Assembly: GCA_007119335.1 (NCBI GenBank)
Contig: SKPU01000229.1
Location: forward strand, 1 to 6,073
DNA: 6,073 nt
Direction: 5' to 3'
Source of the DNA: Syntrophomonadaceae bacterium
Lineage (GTDB): Bacteria > Bacillota > Dethiobacteria > DTU022
Under the pieces are notes generated by a model. It was not told the DNA's origin and ran no database searches. It saw only the letters and a list, made by a program, of their open reading frames with translations. A program made the position numbers and the translations under genes. Positions 1 through 6,073 of this stretch are shown piece after piece (the first letter of the stretch is position 1; every line of letters starts with the position of its first letter).

Positions 1-217
1 CGACCAGGTCCGGTCCACCGGCCATATAGAGTTCGAGCCCGATTTTAAAGCTGACTCCTGAAGGCTTGAGCAGATCCACCAGATCTCTAGCCTGCCCGGG
101 ATCTGAATAATCCAGTGCTACAATCAGTCGTTCGGGTGAACAATGCCCCGGGCACCCTTGATCACGCTCTGACCAGTTAGAACTAAAGCGATCCGGATGT
201 TCATTATGCTTTTTCAT
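1..217 (-). CDS. pyrF: Orotidine 5'-phosphate decarboxylase, N-terminal part (runs off the window)
   Basis: The enzyme decarboxylates OMP to UMP, the last step of de novo UMP synthesis, in the cytoplasm. Seventy-two codons are visible, from an ATG at 217-215. Residues 30-38 read RLIVALDYS, the first beta strand of the OMP decarboxylase barrel with its conserved Asp, and FKIG at 57-60 is the second-strand motif with the conserved Lys. The C-terminal two thirds, including the catalytic D-x-K-x-x-D segment, lie outside the window. The start follows the pyrD stop by only 4 bases, and an AAAGGGG site at 236-230 inside the pyrD end serves as a moderate ribosome binding site. About 28 polar residues precede the barrel, including a CPGHC pentapeptide at 22-26; most family members start close to the LIVALD strand. 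No other ATG, GTG or TTG occurs in frame before that strand, so I keep this start. Identity is confident; the role of the extension is unknown. Confidence 0.93.
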   Translation of the reverse strand, partial: MKKHNEHPDRFSSNWSERDQGCPGHCSPERLIVALDYSDPGQARDLVDLLKPSGVSFKIGLELYMAGGPDLV

Positions 218-221
218 ATCT

Positions 222-1226
222 TTACTCTTCCCCTTTCGGGTCCTGGGCGATCTTTTCAATACTTTTCAAATCAGGAAACCGATGCTGCTGCAGGTAATCT
301 GCAATTCCTTCTTTAATTTCTGCCGGCAAATCCGGATTATAAAAGAGCCCGGTCCCCACGGCAACCGCCCTGGCCCCGGCCATAATAAACTGCAGGGCGT
401 CCCGGGCAGAATTAATTCCACCCATCCCGAGCACCGGTATTTTAACCGCCCCTGCCACCTGCCAGACCATTTTCAAAGCAACAGGCATGATGGCCGGCCC
501 TGACAAACCTCCGAAAGTATTGCCCAGCAAAGGCGTTTTTTTCTCTAGATCAATTAACATACCCGACAAAGTGTTGATCAGCGAAAGGCCGTCGGCTCCT
601 GCTTCTTCCGCTGCCCGGGCGATAGATGCAATGTCAGTAACATTGGGGGACAATTTTATGAGCAGAGGCAGGCCGGTCTGTTTGCGCACAGTGCTGACCA
701 CGTTGCCGGTTGAGGCGGGATCGGTGCCAAAAGCAATCCCTCCGGCCTTGACATTAGGACATGATATGTTTAATTCTAACCCGTCTATTCCTTCCACCCC
801 ATCAAGGCGTGAGGCTACCGCAGCATATTCATCAACGGAACAGCCGATGACATTAACGATGATTTTGGTTCCACTGCCGCGCAGGCTGGGCAGATATTCT
901 TTCAGGAATTTTTCCAGGCCCGGGTTCTGCAGACCGATAGCGTTAAGCATCCCACCTGTTGTCTCCGCTAAACGGGGGGGCGGGTTCCCCTCCCATGGCT
1001 CCGGAGAAATCCCTTTTACAATAATCCCGCCTAAAAGACTCAGATCAAACAATTCCCGGTATTGATGTCCGTAGCCGAAAGGGCCTGAGGCAGCCAAAAT
1101 AGGGTTAGCCAGCTCAATCCCGGCCAGGTTAACCCTTAAATCAGGCTGGACGGATGATTCGTTAGTTAATCCATAGTCATTATTGGTCTTGCTTTCCAAG
1201 TCCGCCTGGCAACGTTTTTTATTCAC
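222..1226 (-). CDS. pyrD: Dihydroorotate dehydrogenase B, catalytic FMN subunit (class 1B)
   Basis: This subunit oxidises dihydroorotate to orotate on FMN. In class 1B enzymes it pairs with the PyrK subunit, which passes the electrons to NAD+. The 334-residue protein shows the alpha/beta-barrel signatures: NPILAASGPFGYG at 41-53, VKGIS at 70-74, NAIGLQNPG at 95-103, and NISCPNVK at 153-160 with Cys156 as the expected catalytic base (class 2 enzymes use Ser). Also present are GGLSGPAI at 239-246 and the FMN-phosphate motifs GMGGI (267-271) and VGTGLF (290-295). The start is GTG at 1226, eight bases inside the end of pyrK, with a strong GAGGAGG site nine bases upstream. Roughly 29 polar residues precede the usual N-terminus (DLRVNLAGIELANP), longer than typical, but the ribosome binding site supports this start. 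A TTG at codon 10 is a weaker alternative. Function is assigned with high confidence from motifs and the pyrK neighbour. Confidence 0.97.
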   Translation of the reverse strand: MNKKRCQADLESKTNNDYGLTNESSVQPDLRVNLAGIELANPILAASGPFGYGHQYRELFDLSLLGGIIVKGISPEPWEGNPPPRLAETTGGMLNAIGLQNPGLEKFLKEYLPSLRGSGTKIIVNVIGCSVDEYAAVASRLDGVEGIDGLELNISCPNVKAGGIAFGTDPASTGNVVSTVRKQTGLPLLIKLSPNVTDIASIARAAEEAGADGLSLINTLSGMLIDLEKKTPLLGNTFGGLSGPAIMPVALKMVWQVAGAVKIPVLGMGGINSARDALQFIMAGARAVAVGTGLFYNPDLPAEIKEGIADYLQQHRFPDLKSIEKIAQDPKGEE

Positions 1227-2037
1227 TGAGGATTACCTCCTCTGCGGCGAATACAGGACCGTCTTTGCAAACCCGCTTATATCCACCGGGAGTAGCTACC
1301 GCACAACCCACGCATGCTCCAATCCCGCAGGCCATCCTTTCTTCTACAGAAACCCAGGCCTTCACCGCGGCCCGGTCGCTTATTTTCTTCACTGCCTGGA
1401 GCATCGGAGAGGGGCCGCAGGCAAATACCGCCCCGACGTTATTGATACAGCGAATCAGTAAATCAACCGTGGTCCCCTGATCACCCTTGCTCCCGTCTTC
1501 AGTCGCTTCCAAAATTGTTAAACCGGGCATATCAAGATCGGAGGAGGGGCAAGCCAGCTGAGCAACCGTGGGGGCTCCGTAAATTAAGGTGCGGGGCAGA
1601 TCAGTTGAGGAAGCCAGGAAGACAAGCGGGGCAATACCCATGCCTCCGGCCACCAGGACTGCATCGGAAGGCAGCTCGGGAAAGCCGTGACCAAGCGGTC
1701 CGAGCAATTTCAGGGTAGCTCCCGGTTCTGCCGCGGTAATCAGTCTTGTTCCCTGCCCCTTGATTTCAAACAGAATAACGATTTCACCTGTTTTTTGGTT
1801 AGCCTTGTAAACACTAAAGGGACGTGGAAGCATGGGCTGATGTTCCGGGGGCATATAAACCTCGACAAATTGACCGGGATAAACTTCCCGGGCTATCAGC
1901 GGAGCATACAGAGTTAGCCGGCAGTATCCGGGGGCAATGATCTGCTTGTTGCCAACCAGGCAATTCTCCTGTTTTGGTTTGGCTCCGCGTTGTTTATTCA
2001 GTCGGGACACCTTCTTCCATCGTAATCTTACCACCAA
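1219..2037 (-). CDS. pyrK: Dihydroorotate dehydrogenase B, electron-transfer subunit (FAD, [2Fe-2S]); start uncertain
   Basis: PyrK forms a complex with PyrD and carries electrons from FMN through a [2Fe-2S] cluster and FAD to NAD+. Numbering is from the TTG at 2037, the longest open frame. The FAD-binding RPFSVY motif is at 72-77, the nucleotide-binding GGMGIAP at 131-137, and the C-x-G-P motif around Cys207. The cluster ligands are Cys237, Cys242, Cys245 and Cys257 in the pattern CGIGACVGC followed later by VC. There is no ATG start. Candidates are TTG 2037 or GTG 2034 (no good ribosome binding site), GTG 2010 (purine-rich GGAAGAAG but almost touching), and CTG 2001 or CTG 1959. CTG 2001 has AAGGTG six bases before it and CTG 1959 has AGGAG six bases before it. 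Family homology seems to begin around residue 26, so the true protein is probably about 246-263 residues and the full 44-base overlap with pyrC may not be real. The product is certain; the 5' end is not. Confidence 0.93.
   Translation of the reverse strand: MVVRLRWKKVSRLNKQRGAKPKQENCLVGNKQIIAPGYCRLTLYAPLIAREVYPGQFVEVYMPPEHQPMLPRPFSVYKANQKTGEIVILFEIKGQGTRLITAAEPGATLKLLGPLGHGFPELPSDAVLVAGGMGIAPLVFLASSTDLPRTLIYGAPTVAQLACPSSDLDMPGLTILEATEDGSKGDQGTTVDLLIRCINNVGAVFACGPSPMLQAVKKISDRAAVKAWVSVEERMACGIGACVGCAVATPGGYKRVCKDGPVFAAEEVILSE
1236..1242 (-). promoter_or_regulatory. Ribosome binding site deciding the GTG start of pyrD
   Basis: GAGGAGG lies nine bases before the GTG at 1226, inside the last codons of pyrK. 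It supports the longer PyrD N-terminus. The first five bases, GAGGA, can pair with TCCTC five bases later (1232-1228), a small hairpin that ribosomes finishing pyrK would open, which suggests translational coupling. Confidence 0.75.
1966..1970 (-). promoter_or_regulatory. Possible ribosome binding site for an internal CTG start of pyrK
   Basis: AGGAG precedes an in-frame CTG (1959-1957) by six bases, 24 bases after the pyrC stop codon. Starting here would give a 246-residue PyrK whose N-terminus falls where family similarity begins. CTG starts are rare, so this remains one of several options. Confidence 0.35.
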
Positions 2038-3298
2038 GTATAGTGTAGACCGGTGCTCCCATTAGGCGGCGACCGCCAAAAGGTGTATTCCGCGATTTGG
2101 ATTGCCAGGTGTCAGGATTGATTATAAAGGTCCGCTCGGGATCAATAATGGTCAAATCAGCCGGACTTCCTGCCTGCAAGGTCCCGCCCGGAAGGTTAAA
2201 AATGCGGGCCGGTGCTGAAGATAGTTTTTCAATCAACATTGGCAGGGTGAAATTTTTGACACGGCCGGACTTGACCTCATCGAGCATCAGGGGCAGAGTC
2301 GTCTCTAATCCTGCAATGCCAAAGGGCGCAAAATCATATTCCATATCCTTATCATCGGTATGATGGGGAGCATGGTCTGAAGCAATGGCATCGATAGTTC
2401 CATCAAGCAGGCCTTCCCACAGGGCTTGTCGATCTTGCTCTGTTCTAAGCGGGGGATTAACTTTTGTGCTGGTGCTGTAACCAGAATTTTTAACCAGGCG
2501 ATCAGTAATTAAAAGATGATGGGGGGTGACTTCGGATGTTACAGGCAACCCTTCCGCCCTGGCTCTGCGCAGCAGTTCCACGGAGCCGGCCGTAGAAACG
2601 TGGGCGATATGGAGCCTGCCGCCGGTAATTTTAAAAATCATCAAATCTCGGGCCAGCATGGCTTCTTCCGCTGCCGCAGGCATCCCTTTTAAGCCCAGGA
2701 GGGAAGATACAGAGCCCTCGTGCATCATTCCTCCTGCAGCAAGAGTAGGCTCTTCTTCATGAGCAATCACCGGGGCGCTGATCCCTGAAGAATACTGCAG
2801 GGCATTGCGCATCATTGTTCCGCTGGAAACCGGTTTGCCGTCATCTGAAAAAGCAACCGCCCCGGCTTTCTTCATACGGCCCAGTTCAGCCATTTCCTTG
2901 CCTTCGAGGCCTTTGGTCAATGCTCCGATCGGGTAAACGCGGGCGGAAGCGCCCGCAGCAGCGTCAAGAACATATCGAATCATCGAGGGGTCATCTCCGA
3001 CCGGGCTGGTATTAGCCATGGCGGCAACTGCGGTAAAACCACCGGCAGCAGCAGCCCGGGTTCCCGATTTTATATCTTCTTTGTATTCCTGGCCGGGATC
3101 GCGCAGGTGAACGTGAATATCGATCAGGCCCGGAGTTACGACCAGGCCATCGGCATCGATAACCTCCGCTCCGGATGGTGGCTTTATACCTTTCTCCACC
3201 TTTTCGATAATGCCGTCTTTTATAAGTAAATCAGCAGTTTCATCAAAGTTTTGAGAAGGATCAATGACCCTTCCTCCGGTAATTAAAATTGGTTTCAT
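1994..3298 (-). CDS. pyrC: Dihydroorotase (class I, amidohydrolase fold)
   Basis: The enzyme cyclises N-carbamoyl-aspartate to dihydroorotate, the third step of UMP synthesis. The 434-residue length fits the class I, Bacillus-like dihydroorotases. Zinc and active-site motifs appear in order: DIHVHLRDPGQEYKED at 60-75 (His62 and His64), AFSDDGKPV at 149-157 (the Asp that replaces the carboxylated Lys in this class), IAHEEE at 178-183 (His180), IAHVSTAGS at 231-239 (His233), NPPLR at 281-285 for substrate, and ASDHAPH at 306-312 with the catalytic Asp308. The position-180 motif reads HEEE where many relatives have HCED; the metal-binding His is kept. The start ATG shares one base with the pyrB stop (TAATG), with AGGAGGG at 3316-3310 upstream, so translation is probably coupled to pyrB. 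The reading frame is intact and no key residue is missing. Confidence 0.97.
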   Translation of the reverse strand: MKPILITGGRVIDPSQNFDETADLLIKDGIIEKVEKGIKPPSGAEVIDADGLVVTPGLIDIHVHLRDPGQEYKEDIKSGTRAAAAGGFTAVAAMANTSPVGDDPSMIRYVLDAAAGASARVYPIGALTKGLEGKEMAELGRMKKAGAVAFSDDGKPVSSGTMMRNALQYSSGISAPVIAHEEEPTLAAGGMMHEGSVSSLLGLKGMPAAAEEAMLARDLMIFKITGGRLHIAHVSTAGSVELLRRARAEGLPVTSEVTPHHLLITDRLVKNSGYSTSTKVNPPLRTEQDRQALWEGLLDGTIDAIASDHAPHHTDDKDMEYDFAPFGIAGLETTLPLMLDEVKSGRVKNFTLPMLIEKLSSAPARIFNLPGGTLQAGSPADLTIIDPERTFIINPDTWQSKSRNTPFGGRRLMGAPVYTILGGKITMEEGVPTE

Positions 3299-4227
3299 TA
3301 TTCTTTAGTCCCTCCTAGTAAAAGGTAGAGAAGAGCCATCCGGACAGCAACACCTGCAGCCACCTGGTCCATAACAACTGAACGGGGACCGTCGGCTAAT
3401 TCCGAGCTTAATTCTATACCTCGGTTAATCGGTCCTGGATGCATAATTAACATATCTTCTTTGGCATGGGCCAGTCGTTTTGCATTCAACCCGTACAATT
3501 CAGCGTATTCGCGCATACTCGGAAAAAGTCCGCCTTCCTGGCGTTCTTTTTGAAGTCGCAGGGCCATGACAACATCGGCATCTTCCACAGCTTCTTCGAT
3601 ATCAGTAAAGTGTTTTACCCCAAAGACATTTAAATCAGGAGGCATCAGGGTAGGAGGACCGGCTACCATAACCTCTGCGCCCATCTTCTGCAACCCCCAG
3701 AGATTGGAACGGGCAACCCGGCTATGGCGAATGTCGCCGACAATAACCACTTTCAGTTCTTCCAGTCGCCCTTTATTCTCCCAGATTGTAAACATATCCA
3801 GTAAACCCTGGGTGGGATGTTCATGCATGCCGTCCCCGGCATTAATTACCGAGGCTTCCACGCTACGGGCCAGGTAGTGGGAAGACCCGGAAACAGGGTG
3901 GCGCATGATCACACATTCTACACCCATGACTTCCACGTTGCGCACAGTATCTTTTAAGGTTTCTCCCTTGACCAGGCTCGAGGAAGAGCCGGCCACACTG
4001 ACCGCATCGGAACTCATGTATTTTTGAGCCAGCTCAAAACTGGCTTTAGTCCTAGTGCTAGGTTCGTAAAATAGATTTAAGACAGAGCGCCCCCGCAGGG
4101 TAGGCACTTTCTTAATTTTACGCTGCATGATTTCCCGCATAGACCGGGCAGTTTCCAGAATAAGCGTAATTTCTTCTGCAGACATCTCTTCCAAACCCAG
4201 GATATCTTTACGTCTTAAAGTCTGCAC
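3298..4227 (-). CDS. pyrB: Aspartate carbamoyltransferase, catalytic chain
   Basis: ATCase condenses carbamoyl phosphate with aspartate, the first committed step of pyrimidine synthesis. The 309-residue chain contains the carbamoyl-phosphate loop FYEPSTRTKASFE at 53-65 (Ser57, Thr58, Arg59, Thr60), the mobile-loop Lys87 in SLVKGETLKDT, and R-H at 109-110. HPTQGLLD follows at 137-144, then the aspartate-binding RLQKER at 224-229 and HPGPINRG at 263-270. No pyrI regulatory-chain gene is next to it, so the enzyme is likely the unregulated trimer found in Bacillus; control would then be at RNA level through PyrR. The start is GTG at 4227, ten bases after an AGAGGAGG site (4245-4238). It lies 42 bases from the pyrR stop, with no second attenuator between them. 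Its stop overlaps the pyrC start by one base. Identity is very secure. Confidence 0.98.
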   Translation of the reverse strand: MQTLRRKDILGLEEMSAEEITLILETARSMREIMQRKIKKVPTLRGRSVLNLFYEPSTRTKASFELAQKYMSSDAVSVAGSSSSLVKGETLKDTVRNVEVMGVECVIMRHPVSGSSHYLARSVEASVINAGDGMHEHPTQGLLDMFTIWENKGRLEELKVVIVGDIRHSRVARSNLWGLQKMGAEVMVAGPPTLMPPDLNVFGVKHFTDIEEAVEDADVVMALRLQKERQEGGLFPSMREYAELYGLNAKRLAHAKEDMLIMHPGPINRGIELSSELADGPRSVVMDQVAAGVAVRMALLYLLLGGTKE

Positions 4228-4237
4228 CTACTAACTA

Positions 4238-4245
4238 CCTCCTCT
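4238..4245 (-). promoter_or_regulatory. Ribosome binding site deciding the GTG start of pyrB
   Basis: AGAGGAGG lies ten bases before the GTG at 4227. No ATG is available near the expected N-terminus, and the resulting protein begins with the usual LRRKDILGLEE segment of ATCase, so the GTG start is well supported. The 42-base pyrR-pyrB gap holds this site and AT-rich sequence only. Confidence 0.85.
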
Positions 4246-4269
4246 ATTAATTATTTTTAAGATCAATAA

Positions 4270-4824
<555 letters not shown>

Positions 4825-4826
4825 TT

Positions 4827-4836
4827 ATCACCTCCT
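4827..4836 (-). promoter_or_regulatory. Strong ribosome binding site of pyrR
   Basis: AGGAGGTGAT matches the 3' end of 16S rRNA over about ten bases and lies just upstream of the pyrR ATG, with nine bases between AGGAGG and the start. It fixes the pyrR start and suggests efficient translation once the attenuator has been passed. Confidence 0.9.
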
Positions 4837-4880
4837 CCCCCACCCTGTCAAATGGCACCAACGAAAGGAGATACGCGTAT

Positions 4881-4916
4881 ATAAAAATACCGCCTGTCGC
4901 TTAAGGAGCGGGCGGT
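4881..4916 (-). terminator. Intrinsic terminator of the pyr attenuator
   Basis: On the minus strand ACCGCC (4916-4911) pairs with GGCGGT (4894-4889). An inner stem CGCT/AGCG (4910-4907 with 4901-4898) closes a CCTTA loop, leaving a three-base ACA bulge on the 3' side. A run of five T follows at once (4887-4883). This is a standard Rho-independent terminator placed about 60 bases before the pyrR start. Its position after a PyrR-binding loop shows it is a regulated attenuator. It would also stop any transcript reading through from the LCP gene. Confidence 0.9.
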
Positions 4917-4948
4917 GTATAATAATATACCCTTGCGGTCACTCCCTT
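4903..4948 (-). promoter_or_regulatory. Predicted antiterminator hairpin of the pyr leader
   Basis: AAGGGAG at 4948-4942 can pair with CTCCTT at 4908-4903 (one bulged G). Inside it, GG-GTATA (4932-4926) pairs with TATAC-A-CC (4921-4914) across a TTAT loop. This fold uses the first bases of the terminator 5' stem and its loop, so the terminator cannot form at the same time. It also shares AAGGG with the lower stem of the PyrR-binding hairpin, so those two exclude each other as well. This is the known PyrR three-state logic; the pairing was worked out by eye, without energy calculations. Confidence 0.75.
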
Positions 4949-4977
4949 GCCAGCCTCACAGGACTATCCTTAAAGGG
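4944..4977 (-). promoter_or_regulatory. PyrR-binding loop (anti-antiterminator)
   Basis: The RNA reads AGUCCUGUGAGGCU at 4965-4952, matching the published PyrR recognition consensus ARUCCNGNGAGGYU at every position. AGUC (4965-4962) pairs with GGCU (4955-4952) around a CUGUGA loop. A lower stem CCCUU (4977-4973) pairs with AAGGG (4948-4944), with an asymmetric internal bulge between the two, as in the Bacillus pyr leaders. Binding of PyrR with UMP would hold this fold, block the antiterminator and allow the terminator at 4916-4881. Only one such site is present; Bacillus subtilis has three in its pyr operon. Confidence 0.93.
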
Positions 4978-4992
4978 TGCCTAACTAAAGAA

Positions 4993-5021
4993 AGTTTAGC
5001 ATCTGGCTGCAGGCCTGTCAA
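4993..5021 (-). promoter_or_regulatory. Sigma-A-type promoter of the pyr operon
   Basis: A perfect -35 TTGACA (5021-5016) is followed by a 17-base spacer and the -10 TAAACT (4998-4993). A TG dinucleotide one base before the -10 makes it an extended -10 promoter. Transcription should begin near A4986 or G4985, giving a leader of about 165 bases that starts just ahead of the PyrR-binding hairpin. The promoter sits about 40 bases after the LCP stop codon. Confidence 0.85.
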
Positions 5022-5060
5022 TCAATTTCAACATGCTTTTCAAATAACTCGAAACTTAAT

Positions 5061-6073
5061 CTATTCATCGTCTAGATCAGCCTGATCACCGGGATCCTCG
5101 CCCTGGCTTTCATCACTCTGGTCTTCAGAACCATCATTTTGATCTGCATCATCAACCGGCTCTTCTTCCCCCGCATTAACATTCTCTTCAACCGGTTCAT
5201 CTTCGGCAGGTTCTTTGTCAACAGGCTCCTCCGATTCCGGATCAGCCGGTTCCTCATCTACAGGCTCATCCGGTTCCAGATCTGGCTCAGTTTTCGGCTC
5301 TGGTTCGGGGTCAGGCTCCGGTTCCTCCGGTTCAGGCTCAACCGGTCCGGGCAGTGCAGGCAATGAGCGCTTATCGACATCTTCTCCAAAAACTTCTTTA
5401 ATAATCCGGACCCGATCTTCTTCATCTATTACTAAATACCAGATGTTTTGTCCGTTCTGATAAGACATTTGACCCTGACCGCTAAAAATATAAGTCTCGA
5501 TTTCTGATGAATCAATTCTCAATCCAAATAAGCCAAGCGCAGCAACCTGAAGAGGGTTCAGTCCCATCTCCATATTGTTAGTAATTACCGGGTAAAGAAA
5601 AGGAAGCCTGGCCATTACGGCAGGACTTTTGAATTGATCAAATAAGGCAATCATGATTTCTTGCTGGCGCTGTGACCGGCCCGTGTCACCACCCTGGTGA
5701 GCAGCGCGGTTACGGACATAATCCATAAATTTTTTACCATTTAATAACTGGTAGCCTTCTTCGACCAGCACTCTGCCCTGCCCAAAATCAGAGCGAACCT
5801 CTTCCTCAACTTCAAAATAAAAACCGCCGATATTATCAATAATTTCTTCAGCGCCGGCCATATCAATCTTTATATACCCATGTAAAGGAAGGCCACCCAA
5901 AAATTCCTGAATGGTCGACAAGGTCGTTTCTAAACCATAGTGATAAGGATCTACCCCTTCGGGAGCGCGGTAATAACCACGAACATAAGAATGATTAATT
6001 TTGTCATAGATATCTGTCCCATGAATGCGGGTATAACTATCCCGCGGTATATTTACCAGTGCGACCCGGGCAG
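5061..6073 (-). CDS. LytR-CpsA-Psr (LCP) family cell-wall glycopolymer transferase, 5' end outside the window
   Basis: LCP proteins are membrane-anchored enzymes acting outside the cell; they move teichoic acid, capsule or similar polymers from lipid carriers to peptidoglycan. The frame stays open to the window edge, so the 336 visible residues lack the N-terminal membrane anchor. A TTG at 5921 is internal and not the start. Near the visible beginning are VNIPRDSYTRI and YDKINHSYVRG, the core LCP motifs. They are followed by a YIKIDMAG-type strand, then YVRNRAAH, GGDTGRSQRQQ with the conserved Arg and Asp that bind the lipid pyrophosphate, and a standard clostridial domain end near IIKEVFG. 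After it comes a tail of about 95 residues made mostly of Glu, Asp and Pro. It shares strand with the pyr genes and no terminator is seen before their promoter. Substrate polymer is unknown, so no gene symbol is given. Confidence 0.92.
   Translation of the reverse strand, partial: ARVALVNIPRDSYTRIHGTDIYDKINHSYVRGYYRAPEGVDPYHYGLETTLSTIQEFLGGLPLHGYIKIDMAGAEEIIDNIGGFYFEVEEEVRSDFGQGRVLVEEGYQLLNGKKFMDYVRNRAAHQGGDTGRSQRQQEIMIALFDQFKSPAVMARLPFLYPVITNNMEMGLNPLQVAALGLFGLRIDSSEIETYIFSGQGQMSYQNGQNIWYLVIDEEDRVRIIKEVFGEDVDKRSLPALPGPVEPEPEEPEPDPEPEPKTEPDLEPDEPVDEEPADPESEEPVDKEPAEDEPVEENVNAGEEEPVDDADQNDGSEDQSDESQGEDPGDQADLDDE
5064..5351 (-). repeat. Low-complexity acidic Pro-Glu-Asp tail region of the LCP gene
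   Basis: This coding stretch gives a 96-residue tail with about 45 Asp or Glu, 19 Pro, two Lys and no Arg. The first part alternates Pro and Glu (EPEPEEPEPDPEPEP); the middle has irregular EEPV/DEPV repeats; the last 30 residues are rich in Asp, Gln, Ser and Gly. The DNA shows matching short imperfect repeats of GGTTC/GGCTC type when read on the plus strand. Since LCP C-termini face outward, the tail should lie in the cell wall. Its function is not evident. Confidence 0.8.

Noticed and set aside
487..1065. 192-codon plus-strand open frame opposite pyrD
   Set aside because: It is antisense to a well-conserved enzyme with intact motifs and shows no recognisable protein features.
4988..5000. 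CTAAA/TTTAG inverted repeat overlapping the -10 region
   Set aside because: Only five A/T-rich pairs, matching no operator I know; most likely incidental to the promoter sequence.
5215..5460. Plus-strand open frame rich in Ser and Gly opposite the LCP tail
   Set aside because: It mirrors the low-complexity acidic tail on the other strand; no ribosome binding site or family resemblance, and the LCP frame is clearly the coding one.
5061..5921. A TTG start at 5921 for the LCP gene
   Set aside because: The frame continues upstream to the window edge and encodes conserved LCP motifs (IPRDSY, YDKINHSY), so this TTG is an internal codon.

Overview
The window is one strand of genes, all transcribed leftward (minus strand). 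It carries most of a de novo pyrimidine (UMP) biosynthesis operon and the end of a cell-wall enzyme gene upstream of it. The organism is most likely a member of the Firmicutes, probably a clostridial lineage of roughly balanced base composition. The reasons are a PyrR-type RNA attenuator, a class 1B dihydroorotate dehydrogenase encoded as a pyrK-pyrD pair, strong AGGAGG ribosome binding sites, GTG starts, and an LytR-CpsA-Psr (LCP) protein. I cannot name a genus from sequence alone.

Layout in the direction of transcription, right to left. Positions 6073-5061 hold the 3' part of an LCP-family gene whose 5' end lies beyond the window; its product ends in a very acidic, proline-rich tail. Positions 5060-4822 form a non-coding regulatory leader. 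It contains a promoter (TTGACA, 17 bp, TAAACT with an extended -10 TG), a PyrR-binding RNA loop that fits the known consensus at every position, a competing antiterminator, and an intrinsic terminator just before pyrR. Then come pyrR (4821-4270), pyrB (4227-3298), pyrC (3298-1994), pyrK (start uncertain, ends at 1219), pyrD (1226-222) and the first 72 codons of pyrF (217-1). Gaps between the pyr genes are short or negative, as expected for one translationally linked transcript.

Together the genes encode aspartate transcarbamylase, dihydroorotase, the two-subunit NAD-linked dihydroorotate dehydrogenase and the start of OMP decarboxylase. PyrR, encoded first, should bind the leader RNA when UMP is plentiful and allow the terminator to form, so the operon controls itself. 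Carbamoyl-phosphate synthetase (carAB), a uracil permease (pyrP) and pyrE are not in the visible segment; pyrE may follow pyrF outside the window.

I see no mobile element, CRISPR array, RNA gene or credible new system. The points worth a second look are the intact attenuator, the acidic LCP tail, the unusual start of pyrK, the N-terminal extensions of PyrD and PyrF, and the absence of carAB from its common position.
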